Shown in pieces: positions 41,502 through 49,370 of a stretch of DNA of 49,370 bases. Positions within the stretch are counted from its first letter, which is position 1; each line of letters starts with the position of its first letter. The notes beneath the pieces are model-generated. The model was not told the origin of the DNA, did not search any database, and saw nothing but the letters and a program-made list of their open reading frames with translations. This DNA comes from Edaphobacter aggregans DSM 19364 (lineage in GTDB: Bacteria > Acidobacteriota > Terriglobia > Terriglobales > Acidobacteriaceae), in the NCBI RefSeq assembly GCF_000745965.1, contig NZ_JQKI01000048.1, forward strand, positions 1-49,370. Reading direction: 5' to 3'. A program made the position numbers and the translations under genes.

Positions 41502-41689
41502 AATGGTCCCCTTGCAGAGTCTTTGGTGGCGAAAGCTTGGTTGTTTGGTAGCAACCTTCGCTGTTGGAGAAGCAAATACCAAAACTTATATGTTGTCCAT
41601 ACCTTGGCATAATCCACGTCTCGCCCCGCAGGTGATGCTTGGGTCAGAAATGAGCCGACAAAGAAGTGCCCGTAGTTAAAGACACGATC

Positions 41690-42151
41690 CTAACGGTGGC
41701 CCTCTTGTTCGCCCAATTCTTCGGCGCGTCTTCCGATTCTCTTGAGCACTTCTTCCATCTGGCGCTGCTCCTCGGGCGAGACATCCTGAAATGCACGTTG
41801 GATGAGAGCGGCGTGCTGGCGGAAGATCGGAACGAATACCCGGCGTCCCTTCTCCGTAAGCGAAACAGTGCGAACACGGCGATCGCTCTCGCTTTCTACA
41901 CGACTGACCAACCCTTTCTTGTAGAGTCGATCGACTGCGACGCTGACAGATCCGGGGTTGAGGTCTACCTTCGGGCCAATGGCGTTAACGGGCATCGGCC
42001 CTTTGTGCAGTAGAACGTCAAGGACCCGGAAATCCGAGTCCCCCAGGCCCTCCTTAAGAATGGGAGGGAGAGCAAAGTGACGGACCGCCAGGAAAGCCTT
42101 CATCATAATGAGCCAGGTGTGAATCGCTTCCGGCGTTTTTCCGTCATCCAT
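41690..42151 (-). CDS. MarR-family transcriptional regulator
   Basis: A 153-residue winged-helix regulator. The recognition region is in LHKGPMPVNAIGPKVDLNPG followed by SVSVAVDRLYKKGLVSRVES, and the wing in DRRVRTVSLTEKGRRVFVP, all typical of MarR. The C-terminal helices (VSPEEQRQMEEVLKRIGRR) form the dimer. MarR proteins usually repress nearby oxidoreductase or efflux genes and release DNA on binding phenolic or oxidative signals. The ATG at 42151 is chosen for a GGGAGGGA site; the frame extends to 42355 but that part runs through the promoter region. A 12-bp palindrome at 42188-42199 lies 36 bp upstream, between it and the divergent NmrA-like gene. Confidence 0.9.
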   Translation of the reverse strand: MDDGKTPEAIHTWLIMMKAFLAVRHFALPPILKEGLGDSDFRVLDVLLHKGPMPVNAIGPKVDLNPGSVSVAVDRLYKKGLVSRVESESDRRVRTVSLTEKGRRVFVPIFRQHAALIQRAFQDVSPEEQRQMEEVLKRIGRRAEELGEQEGHR

Positions 42152-42187
42152 AAAAATGAATCCCTCCCCAGTATAGTCGACATCAGA

Positions 42188-42199
42188 TATATCGATATA
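42188..42199. promoter_or_regulatory. 12-bp palindrome, candidate MarR operator
   Basis: TATATCGATATA is a perfect palindrome in the 151-bp spacer between the divergent marR-like and NmrA-like genes, in a position suited to controlling both. The binding protein is inferred from location. Confidence 0.55.
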
Positions 42200-42302
42200 G
42201 ATAGAAGCGACACCGATATTAATGCTGGAAGAGCGCAAATCGATGTCGACTTTACTTCGTATCGAGTTCAGAAGCGGCAAGTCGCCGCGGAAGGAGAAAA
42301 CA

Positions 42303-43175
42303 ATGAAGGTTCTTGTTACAGGTGCAACGGGCACGGTAGGCGGCGAGGTAGTCAAGGCGCTTCTTCAGCGCGGAGCGGATGTGCGGGCTTTGACCCGCAA
42401 GCAGCCCAAGCCAGGTACGTTTCCTGGCGCGGTAGAGATCGCGCTCGGCGACCTGAGTGATCCGGTCTCAGTAGCGGAAGCGATCAAGGGTGTCGACGAG
42501 TTGTTCCTGCTGATTGGCAATGTCGCCGATGAGTTCACGCAAGCTCTTATCGCTTATGGCTTGGCGAAGAAGGCTGGTCTGAAGCATGTGACGTACCTCT
42601 CAGTCTTTAAGGCGGATCAGTTTCTCGACGTGCCGCATTTCGCTGCGAAGTATTCCGTCGAGGAAGCGATTCGTGTAGGCGGGATGCCTTATACGATTCT
42701 GCGGCCAGGGTACTTCGTTCAGAATGAGCGCCAGCTCAAGCCTATGTTAACCGGACCCGGCGTATATCCGGTTCCCGCGGGGAACCAGGGTCTGGCCGTG
42801 GTGGATGTTCGCGACATTGCGGAAGCGGCCGCGATATCGCTGACAGAAGACGGCCACAAGGGAAAGACCTACGACCTGGTTTCGTCAGAGATGTTGCGTG
42901 GTCCGGATGCGGCAGCCACATGGTCGAAGCTGCTGGGCAAAGAGATCATTTACGCCGGACACGGAGACTTCGATGGCTTTGAAGCGCAACTGCGGAAAAC
43001 TGGGAGTCCGAGTTGGCTGGCCTACGATCTTCGGGTCATGTTCCAGGGCTACGTCGAGCGTGGATTCAGCAACACGGAGGACCAGACGGCGCGCTTTGCG
43101 GCCTTGCTTGGGCACCAGCCGAGAACGTACAGCAGCTTCGCTGAAGAACTAGCAAAGGAGTGGGCTGCAGCGTAA
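42303..43175 (+). CDS. NmrA-like NAD(P)-binding reductase
   Basis: A 290-residue Rossmann-fold protein of the atypical SDR/NmrA group. The N-terminus MKVLVTGATGTVGGEVVKAL carries the GxTGxxG cofactor motif, followed by ALTRKQPKPG with the basic residues that favour NADP(H). GMPYTILRPGYFVQNERQ is the group's common central motif. Such proteins are quinone or isoflavone-type reductases or redox sensors. A GGAAGGAG ribosome site precedes the start. It is divergent from marR and followed 47 bp later by a cupin gene on the same strand, so the two likely form a MarR-controlled operon. Confidence 0.9.
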   Translation: MKVLVTGATGTVGGEVVKALLQRGADVRALTRKQPKPGTFPGAVEIALGDLSDPVSVAEAIKGVDELFLLIGNVADEFTQALIAYGLAKKAGLKHVTYLSVFKADQFLDVPHFAAKYSVEEAIRVGGMPYTILRPGYFVQNERQLKPMLTGPGVYPVPAGNQGLAVVDVRDIAEAAAISLTEDGHKGKTYDLVSSEMLRGPDAAATWSKLLGKEIIYAGHGDFDGFEAQLRKTGSPSWLAYDLRVMFQGYVERGFSNTEDQTARFAALLGHQPRTYSSFAEELAKEWAAA

Positions 43176-43222
43176 GCCTTTGGTTAGGTTCACAAAACGC
43201 AATTTCAAACAAGGAGCAGAAA

Positions 43223-44038
43223 ATGTCTACGACATCAAACACGGTAGCGATTCCGGCCGACGACCCACGACGGAATCTGGTGGTTCGAAACCCGGATGAC
43301 AGCAATGCCCAGCATCTCGGAGTCGTGGGCGACACCTACACGATCCTGCTGTCCGGAACGGATACTGCAGGTCGATTCACCCTGATCGATATGCACGTTC
43401 CTCCCGGAGGCGGCCCTCCACCGCATCGTCATGATTTCGAGGAGACCTTTATTCTTCTCGACGGTGAACTGCAAGCTACTTTCCGAGGGGAGAAGCGTAT
43501 TGCGCGCGCTGGAGAAACGATCCACATTCCAGCGAACGCTCCTCACCAATTCCATAACGTCTCGTCGAAGCCGGTGAGGATGCTTTGCATCTGCTCGCCG
43601 GCAGGTTATGAGGAGTTCTTCAAAGAGTTGGGAACAGCGGTTGCGACGCGTACCACTCCGCCTCCCAAGGTCGATGCAGCGCAGGAAGCAGCGTTCATCA
43701 AGACAGTAATTGAACTGGTTCAGAGGACGAGGTCCTTGTCAATTCGTAGCCCTCAATGTCAAATGGCCGCGGTTCATCCATCGTGGCCGTTGCGGATCAT
43801 CTCAACAGCTGGAGTCGCTTTGGTGCGGAGGGCCGTTCTCGTTGGTTTAGCAACAAAAAGCCACTTGTCCGACGAGCCGACTATTCGGCCAAGTGCTCTG
43901 CGTTCCATGCTCGCTGAGCGCATTGGCGATTATGCATCAAATGACGCCGACTGGGCCCGCGTACCCACCTCTGCTGAATGCCGAATCACGCGGCATCCAT
44001 GGGAGGGTTTGTTTCTGCGGGAGCCGCCGGTAAGGTAA
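43223..44038 (+). CDS. cupin-domain protein with an unusual C-terminal extension
   Basis: A 271-residue frame whose first 170 or so residues are a standard cupin: MHVPPGGGPPPHRHDFEETF carries the first metal motif (His, His, Glu) and ETIHIPANAPHQFHNVSSKP the second. Such proteins bind a metal and act as dioxygenases, isomerases or sensors. From about residue 172 (after FIKTVIELVQRTR) the sequence becomes basic, Ser/Arg-rich and without cupin features, ending in the 3' end of the convergent kinase gene, with which it overlaps by 53 bp. Normal members end near residue 170, so the tail probably results from loss of the native stop. An AAGGAG site precedes the start. Confidence 0.82.
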   Translation: MSTTSNTVAIPADDPRRNLVVRNPDDSNAQHLGVVGDTYTILLSGTDTAGRFTLIDMHVPPGGGPPPHRHDFEETFILLDGELQATFRGEKRIARAGETIHIPANAPHQFHNVSSKPVRMLCICSPAGYEEFFKELGTAVATRTTPPPKVDAAQEAAFIKTVIELVQRTRSLSIRSPQCQMAAVHPSWPLRIISTAGVALVRRAVLVGLATKSHLSDEPTIRPSALRSMLAERIGDYASNDADWARVPTSAECRITRHPWEGLFLREPPVR

Positions 44039-47000
44039 AGTGGAACGTCGCGCCACCGCCGCCGTCGCCGTTGGCCCAGATCCGTCCGCCATGCGATTCA
44101 ACGATCGACTTGCTGATTGCCAAGCCCATGCCGCTGCCTTGTGGTTTCGTAGTAAAGAACGCATCAAATATCTGGTCGGCCTTGCCCAGGGGTAGCCCGG
44201 GTCCTGTGTCATTTACAGAGATCTTGATCTGGCCGTCCTCGCCCAATTCTGACTTCACCGTAACCACGCCGCCCGTGTCCTTTATCGCCTCGATGCCATT
44301 CAGCATCAAGTTCATGAGCACCTGTTGAAGTTGCACTCGATCCGCCACGGTCATTGGAAGATCGTCTTTGATATCGGTGCGGATTGATACTCCGTGGCTT
44401 CTGGCTTCGCTTCTCAGCATCCCGGTCATTTCGCCTATTACCTCATTTATCGCGACCAACTCTCGTTTGGGAGGGGTCTTTTTGTACAACGATCGCAGAC
44501 GGTTGATGATTTCCGAGGCAAGGGTGCCCGCCTCGATGATGCTTTCCGTCCCTTTGCGAACTTGCGTCAGATCGGGCGGGTCGCGCTGAAGCCATCGCAA
44601 AGATGCCTTGGCATTATTGGTTGTGGCCGTGATGGGCTGTGCGAGTTCGTGCGAGATGGAGGCGACCAGTTCTCCCATCGTGCTGACCCGGCTCGCATGG
44701 GTAAGATCCGCCTGGAGCCGTTCAGCATGTCTGCGATCTTCAATGTCGTTCGCCACTGCACACCACTTCACGATCTTGCCTCGGTTATCGCGCAGTGGCC
44801 GGGCGCGCGTCTGGAACCAACGATAGACTCCGTCCGATCCACGCCGAAGCCGCACTTCATAATCCAGCGGTTGGCCAGTCGTCCGCGACGCGAGCCATCG
44901 TTCGGTGACGCGCTTGAGATCGTCGGGGTGAATCGCCTTCTGCCAACCTGAACCTGAGGCCTGTTCCGAGCTCAAGCCGGTGTATTCAAGCCATCCCCTG
45001 TTAAAAAACGTGCGATTGCCATTGGGATCGGCAACGAAAGCCAGTGCTGGCATGGTTTCTACTGCGTCGCGGAATTTCTTCTCTTGCTCCTGCAACTGGT
45101 GAACACGCATTTGATAAACGGCCCAGAGCAGCGCAACTAAGGCTGCAAAGCACGACAAACGGAACCAGTAAGTTTGATAGTAGGCCGGGGCGACGTTCAA
45201 AGCGATCGCGGTTTCTGGCCCGTTCCACAGTCCCTCGCTGTTGCTGGCGACTAGCCGGAATCGATAGGAGCCGGGCCCAAGGTTCGTGTAAACGGCTTCT
45301 CGCGCTGCAACCGGCCGACTCCAGCTACGGTCGAAACTTTCAAGAAAATATCGAAAGCGAATCCGTTCGGGCGCCACGAGGCTCAGCCCCGTGTACTCAA
45401 ATGTGATTCGCCTGGGAGATGGAGGAATTTGAACGGAGCTGGCGAGGTTCGCGGTGTTGTTATCGGCGGTGATCGCCTCGATGTGAGGCAGCGCGGGAAC
45501 TGAATAGTCCGTGATCTGGGATGAATCAACAACCGACAAGCCGCTCCTGAGTGAAAACCAGATCCTGCCAGCTGAATCCGAGACCACCGATTGGCTCCGC
45601 TTCACTCCTTCAGTGCCCTCTAGACCGTCGGCTTGGTCATACTCGCGCGTATCGACTGCCTTCACAGCACCACTTAGCAGTTTGTCGCGCGGAACGCGCA
45701 AAACATGATCTGAGGTCGCGATCCAAAACCTTCCGCTCTTGTCCTCCGCCATTCCGACTATTTGTTCGCGCAAAACGTCGGGCGATTCATGAGGAACCTG
45801 AAAACGGTTAGAGGCAAAAAAGGCAAGACCGGCAGACGTTCCACTCCAAAGAGTTCCGGATGAATCCTCGAAAAGGCAGTTCACCTCTGGCGAAGGCAAA
45901 CCCTCTACCGTTGTATAGGTTCTCCAATGGCCGTTTGAAGAAGAACTCAGCCCGCTAGGTGTGGCAAACCACATTGCACCATCGCGGGTTTCAAGGATGG
46001 ACGAGACGGTATTCGAAGCGAGGCCGTTGGTCGTCGTGTAAGTGGTGAAGTGCCCATCTTTGAATTTGCTGACGCCGCCGTTTAGCGTGCCGGCCCAGAC
46101 AGAACCATCGCGGCTTTCATAGACGGCATAGACGCTGTTTTGAGACAGTCCATTTGCCTCTGTATAGGTCTGGCTTCTTATCGCTCCATTCCGAATCTGT
46201 AGACGGGTGAGCCCGCCGCGTTGACGTCCGAGCCAAACCTCATCCCCACTTCCACTGATGGAATAAACGACATCATTTGCAGGTACCGCGGATATGACAG
46301 GTTGAACGCGGCCATTCTGGAGTACATACAGCTGACCCTGGGCGGGAGCGAACCAGGTGCGATTATCAGCGTCAACATAGATGGGTCCGTTGCGCTCAAG
46401 AGGAAGCCCCGTGGCTGTTGAATAGGTCACAAATGCACTGTCGCGGATGCGGCCCAAGCCTTGGGCGCCTCCAATCCAAAGATTTCCCTCTCGGTCCTCA
46501 AATAAAGCGTTAATGCCTCCATCCCCGCGAAGCTCCCTCTCTTCTGAGAACGAAGTACCTTTGGCATTGATACGCAGCAGTCCGCGTGCCGTGCCCACCC
46601 AGATATTTGAATCACGATCGCGCAGCATACTCAAGACATGGACACTGCCGAGCGATGACGGCAATTCAGCACGACGAAGGCCCTTGTCGTTCCCGTGATA
46701 CAAGCCGTGGTCGGTCCCGACCCACAGCTCTTCATTACTGATCGGCAGCAGGCAATTGATCTTTCGGTCGGGCAATCCTGCGTCGATCTTGCCAGCTCGG
46801 CCATCTGCAAAAAGAAAGAGACCAGCGCCAAGCGTGCCCATCCAAATCTTGCCCTCGGCCGTTTCTGTCATAGAAATTACCGGTGAGGAGCCGGGTAAGA
46901 CAGTGGGCGCTGCTAGTCTCTGAATCTCGTCTCCCTTGAAGCGGAAGGTGCCGTGGACGATGTCCGAAAGCAGTATTCCCCCGTTGCTGTCTTTTGAGAC

Positions 47001-47417
47001 TGCAGTGATCTGGGAGGTGAGTGCTTCTGCACCGTATGTGACGTTCTCAAATTTGCCGTCTAGTTGACGCAGTACGTCGGTGCCCTGGGGACGCAGCCAC
47101 AGCTTCCCGGCAGCATCCACAAGCAGTTGCAATATGGGAACCTTCGAAGCAGTGGTGTCGGACGTAAATGACACAAACTTGAAATTAAAACCGTCGAAAC
47201 GTATTAGGCCCTTGTCGGTCCCAATCCAGAGGTATCCATCCGCAGTCTGCCCGATCGTGTTGACAGCCCCACCGGGAAATCTGCTCGCCCTAATCCATTC
47301 CTCGCGGACGTACTGCGATGGCAAGCGGTTGGGGTCGAGTCCACGTGCTTCATGGACGAGGCACAGTAGCACTATTCCGAAAAGGATCCATCGAATTGGC
47401 TTCAGCCAGAAAATCAC
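43986..47417 (-). CDS. Reg_prop / Y_Y_Y / PAS sensor histidine kinase
   Basis: An 1143-residue membrane sensor. After a signal-anchor (IRWILFGIVLLCLVHEARG) come about a dozen Reg_prop beta-propeller blades, each like TADGYLWIGTDKGLIRFDG or DREGNLWIGGAQGLGRIRD (about 45-660), a Y_Y_Y domain (about 690-760, FEYTGLSLVAPERIRFRYFL), one membrane helix (WFRLSCFAALVALLWAVYQM), a PAS domain (VETMPALAFVADPNGNRTFF) and a HisKA/HATPase core with phospho-acceptor His923 in SISHELAQPI, then DTGPGLP and GSGMGLAISKSIV. The propellers probably sense an extracellular or periplasmic glycan. Most relatives in Bacteroidetes control polysaccharide use. The GTG start overlaps the lipoprotein's TGA (GTGA), so translation is coupled. 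No response regulator lies next to it. Confidence 0.93.
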   Translation of the reverse strand: MIFWLKPIRWILFGIVLLCLVHEARGLDPNRLPSQYVREEWIRASRFPGGAVNTIGQTADGYLWIGTDKGLIRFDGFNFKFVSFTSDTTASKVPILQLLVDAAGKLWLRPQGTDVLRQLDGKFENVTYGAEALTSQITAVSKDSNGGILLSDIVHGTFRFKGDEIQRLAAPTVLPGSSPVISMTETAEGKIWMGTLGAGLFLFADGRAGKIDAGLPDRKINCLLPISNEELWVGTDHGLYHGNDKGLRRAELPSSLGSVHVLSMLRDRDSNIWVGTARGLLRINAKGTSFSEERELRGDGGINALFEDREGNLWIGGAQGLGRIRDSAFVTYSTATGLPLERNGPIYVDADNRTWFAPAQGQLYVLQNGRVQPVISAVPANDVVYSISGSGDEVWLGRQRGGLTRLQIRNGAIRSQTYTEANGLSQNSVYAVYESRDGSVWAGTLNGGVSKFKDGHFTTYTTTNGLASNTVSSILETRDGAMWFATPSGLSSSSNGHWRTYTTVEGLPSPEVNCLFEDSSGTLWSGTSAGLAFFASNRFQVPHESPDVLREQIVGMAEDKSGRFWIATSDHVLRVPRDKLLSGAVKAVDTREYDQADGLEGTEGVKRSQSVVSDSAGRIWFSLRSGLSVVDSSQITDYSVPALPHIEAITADNNTANLASSVQIPPSPRRITFEYTGLSLVAPERIRFRYFLESFDRSWSRPVAAREAVYTNLGPGSYRFRLVASNSEGLWNGPETAIALNVAPAYYQTYWFRLSCFAALVALLWAVYQMRVHQLQEQEKKFRDAVETMPALAFVADPNGNRTFFNRGWLEYTGLSSEQASGSGWQKAIHPDDLKRVTERWLASRTTGQPLDYEVRLRRGSDGVYRWFQTRARPLRDNRGKIVKWCAVANDIEDRRHAERLQADLTHASRVSTMGELVASISHELAQPITATTNNAKASLRWLQRDPPDLTQVRKGTESIIEAGTLASEIINRLRSLYKKTPPKRELVAINEVIGEMTGMLRSEARSHGVSIRTDIKDDLPMTVADRVQLQQVLMNLMLNGIEAIKDTGGVVTVKSELGEDGQIKISVNDTGPGLPLGKADQIFDAFFTTKPQGSGMGLAISKSIVESHGGRIWANGDGGGGATFHFTLPAAPAETNPPMDAA

Positions 47418-48532
47418 GGAAGGTACTCGAATTTGTCAATTATGACCTCATTCTCGTTTTTCAGTGGGATCTGGCCCCTATGGAATACATATAAAGAGAT
47501 ACGCACCGATTCGCCACCCGGGGAAGGGACTCCCGAGGTAAACACATGCTGATTAATGAGGCGAGCGCTGCTCGAATTGGCCGAACCCGCTGTAGTCGAA
47601 AACGTTACCTGCCCGGGTTCCCAGCGAAACGAGTGTGTAAAGATACCGCTCGGCACCCGAAAGCGAACAATGTTAGCTGGAACGTAGTAGGGCTGGACGA
47701 CATAGTGCGCATTGTCATTATCAATGTATCCCCAACGAGAAAGCTCAACGTCCAACTCGCGACGGTTCCGCTCCGAGCCAACACCGTCCCAGGTGACAAG
47801 AGTTAGGACAGCGGAGGGTTCGAGATGAGAAACATCGCGCACCTCGAAACGGTACGTTCCGTATCCCAGGCTGCGCGTAAGTTTCACCTCCGCCGCAGCC
47901 CACTTTCCCGGGCTTCCCGAGATGCGAAGATGCAGTGCACCTTTTTCGTCCGTCCAAACGTTCGCAGGATCGAAAAAGTTTCTTGACCCAGCGCGGAAAA
48001 TCGGCCCGGTGCTCGTCGTCCACTCGTAACCGCTGAAGTTCAGTATCTTGGGCGACGGGAGTACCGGCGCGGGGCCTTCCCCGTTAACGACTGCCAGCGC
48101 CACCACGCCGTTGCCGGCGATCGGTAACGATTCAGTTTGGTCAGGCGGATTGTAGATTGGATCAACCAACAGGGCGGCATATTGTGTTCCCAGTTGAATC
48201 GAAGCTTTCCACCGGCCGTCAGGTTCGATATTCGTAAACGCCTGACTCGATCGCCCATACACGCCCCATCGTCCATCTGTCTTTGTGTACAACACGATTC
48301 GCTGCCCGGGTCGAGCCCCTGTGGCACGACCTTCGATTGTGTCTGTCTTGTAGTCACGACCCGGGAATATGTGTATCTTGTAGGGGCTCTCCTGATATGC
48401 CGCGGGGACCTTGCTGAAAGCAACAGTTGGAGCTGAATTTTTTGGTGAAGAGTGGCATCCGGTCAGCACAAAGTACACCAACAGCACTGAGAATGTTGCC
48501 GTACGTGCGACTATGTGCGAGCGCGACACCAT
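47414..48532 (-). CDS. lipoprotein with GH16-like beta-sandwich, coupled to the kinase
   Basis: A 372-residue lipoprotein; the lipobox VLTGCHSS is near residue 26 after a hydrophobic signal. An N-terminal part (about 55-150) has beta-rich RATGARPGQRIVLYTKTDGR. The C-terminal part (about 180-372) looks like a concanavalin/GH16 sandwich: LGYGTYRFEVRDVSHLEPSA, then WDGVGSERNRRELDVELSRW, which matches the catalytic strand ELDVE-x-x-x-W of GH16 (E-x-D-x-E pattern) in appearance. Whether it cleaves glycan or only binds it is open. It is the first gene of a two-gene operon with the Reg_prop kinase, so it may be the ligand-capturing or -processing half of the sensor. GGAG precedes the ATG at 48532. 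Confidence 0.8.
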   Translation of the reverse strand: MVSRSHIVARTATFSVLLVYFVLTGCHSSPKNSAPTVAFSKVPAAYQESPYKIHIFPGRDYKTDTIEGRATGARPGQRIVLYTKTDGRWGVYGRSSQAFTNIEPDGRWKASIQLGTQYAALLVDPIYNPPDQTESLPIAGNGVVALAVVNGEGPAPVLPSPKILNFSGYEWTTSTGPIFRAGSRNFFDPANVWTDEKGALHLRISGSPGKWAAAEVKLTRSLGYGTYRFEVRDVSHLEPSAVLTLVTWDGVGSERNRRELDVELSRWGYIDNDNAHYVVQPYYVPANIVRFRVPSGIFTHSFRWEPGQVTFSTTAGSANSSSARLINQHVFTSGVPSPGGESVRISLYVFHRGQIPLKNENEVIIDKFEYLP

Positions 48533-48597
48533 CGATCTCCGTCACGGCGGGAAGAAAGCTGCAATCACAGCTCATTGGCGAGATTCGAGACAAACTC

Positions 48598-48630
48598 CAC
48601 TCTGCAACTGCTACAAGGAGTTGCAGAGTG
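48598..48630. promoter_or_regulatory. 12-bp perfect inverted repeat upstream of the lipoprotein-kinase operon
   Basis: CACTCTGCAACT (48598-48609), 9-bp spacer, AGTTGCAGAGTG (48619-48630), followed by a further CTGCAACT (48631-48638). It lies 66 bp upstream of the lipoprotein start. With no T-run it is unlikely to be a terminator; an operator or 5' leader hairpin is more likely. Confidence 0.6.
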
Positions 48631-48646
48631 CTGCAACTCGCTGAGC

Positions 48647-48955
48647 CTAGTTTCCTTTGTGGTGATTGTACGCTAGGAACCTAAGGAAGCTCTGCGCAGG
48701 TTCCTGATTTGCGGGCGGCAAGCAGGTAGGTGTGTTGGGCAGGGTGTTTTTCAGCGATAGATCGCCGAAAGCGGCGGTTTTACTGCTTGACTCGGTGCCC
48801 TGCGAGGCCGTTTTCCGGCCTCTGGACACTACGCCCCCGAGCTCTGCCAGCCGTTTGCGGTGCAGATACAGATTCACCAGGGCGAAGTTCGCGCATAGCC
48901 GGTGATGGCTCTTCGCGATGCCTCTGTACCTCACCTTGTCGAAAGCCGAACACAC
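48647..48955 (-). pseudogene. IS5-like transposase C-terminal fragment
   Basis: The N-terminal third of this frame reads CSAFDKVRYRGIAKSHHRLC and ANFALVNLYLHRKRL, the C-terminal motif of IS5/IS1182-group transposases (pattern VRYRGIAKN-H-x-RL...FALxNLYxxRxxL). The upstream catalytic region is not in the same frame, and the C-terminal part (after LAELGG) has no similarity. A fragment or the broken end of an IS element that extends towards the window edge. Adjacent sequence to 49258 contains overlapping frames of no clear meaning. Confidence 0.7.
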
Positions 48956-49220
48956 GCTTCAGGATGCGGAACTGATGCGGGGTCAAGGGCGCCGTTTTTT
49001 GGCGTTCATCTTGACCCTTGACGCCGCTCCCCACGCGCATAAGCTCGGGCCGGGAACGAAGCTCAGGTGTTCTTTCTGAGCTTCGTTCCTTGACAGCGAG
49101 GTTCTTCGGGCCAGGGCTGCATGGGGTTGTTGGTTCAACTGCATCGTCGTTTGAAGCGTCGGGGGAACTCGCGTCCCCATCCATCTATCTACGGCCACTT
49201 CACTGCGGCCAGGATTACGG

Positions 49221-49252
49221 AGCCTGCCTCCCGCTTGCGCGGGAGGCAGGCT
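49221..49252. repeat. 14-bp perfect hairpin near the window end
   Basis: AGCCTGCCTCCCGC (49221-49234), loop TTGC, GCGGGAGGCAGGCT (49239-49252). A very stable hairpin next to the transposase fragment. It may be a terminator-like or mobile-element-associated structure. Confidence 0.75.
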
Positions 49253-49370
49253 GCTCATTCAAGAGAACGGCCCCGAAGTGCGGCCATGTCAAGCCACGGG
49301 CTTGCCTGCGACGCGGTTACGCTGGCGAAGATCTCGGCCCTGGCTTCGCCGGCGCAACCTCCAGTAGAGG
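49253..49370. other. window end, no gene assigned
   Basis: About 118 bases with short inverted pieces (GGCGAAG and CTTCGCC at about 49324 and 49346). No reading frame with a recognisable domain. The sequence is cut by the window edge. Confidence 0.4.

Noticed and set aside
48780..49184. 134-codon minus-strand frame near the end of the window
   Set aside because: Out of frame with the transposase motif and mostly antisense or shadow composition; no domain.

Overview
The window looks like chromosome of a soil Acidobacteriota species of the Terriglobales type (Granulicella, Terriglobus, Edaphobacter relatives). The reasons are two Oar-like TonB-dependent receptors with an N-terminal carboxypeptidase-regulatory-like domain, a giant Reg_prop sensor kinase, GC-rich housekeeping genes with strong antisense shadow ORFs, and intergenic palindromic repeats. 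No rRNA, tRNA or CRISPR array was seen. The assignment is inferred from gene content, not from a marker search.

Layout. (1) 1-2.0 kb: a quinone reductase-type dehydrogenase (cut by the window edge) and a frameshifted alpha/beta hydrolase, divergent from a broken ABATE/CGNR zinc-finger regulator carrying a (TA)7(AG)22 microsatellite. (2) 2.0-9.5 kb, minus strand: a tight five-gene operon of TonB-dependent receptor, LolA-like periplasmic protein, nucleotidyltransferase, an 801-residue fusion of an LPG-synthase-type flippase with a CDP-alcohol phosphatidyltransferase, and an EEP-family phosphatase/nuclease. The stop and start codons of the first four overlap or nearly touch. It reads as a pathway that activates a polar headgroup, makes a phospholipid or phosphodiester, and moves it across the envelope. 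(3) 10-13.5 kb: MarC, Fpg/Nei glycosylase, NarL-type regulator, Dps. (4) 13.4-15.6 kb: a repeat-rich stretch with two copies of a 68-bp double-hairpin element and four copies of a second repeat, around a LolA-like protein and a small membrane protein. (5) 15.6-26.6 kb: core genes serS, pyrD, purH, a TPR protein, a dGTPase, DUF4126, an M23 peptidase and DUF5996, with two small genes (VOC protein, GDCCVFCSYG protein). (6) 27-30.9 kb: a second Oar-like receptor downstream of two tandem paralogous secreted Cys/His proteins. (7) 30.9-34.9 kb: two small secreted proteins, a KdpD scrap and an acyl-AMP ligase/ACP/PlsC fusion.

(8) 34.9-43.7 kb is an accessory zone with less GC-rich stretches. It mixes intact genes (caspase-like peptidase, cyclase, tandem ACT protein, LLM flavin oxidoreductase, MarR, NmrA-like reductase, cupin) with broken remnants (TauE-like transporter, Ser/Thr kinase, IS1380 transposase, Mth938-like protein). 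(9) 44-48.5 kb: a lipoprotein of GH16-like appearance translationally coupled to an 1143-residue Reg_prop/Y_Y_Y/PAS histidine kinase. (10) 48.6-49.4 kb: a transposase C-terminal fragment and strong hairpins.

The most noteworthy items are the five-gene lipid-headgroup operon (region 2), including a Glu in place of the third Asp of the CDP-alcohol phosphotransferase signature; the duplicated CCRR-x-G-x-HHC proteins that precede a receptor (region 6); and the sensor lipoprotein-kinase pair with a 12-bp perfect inverted repeat upstream (region 9).
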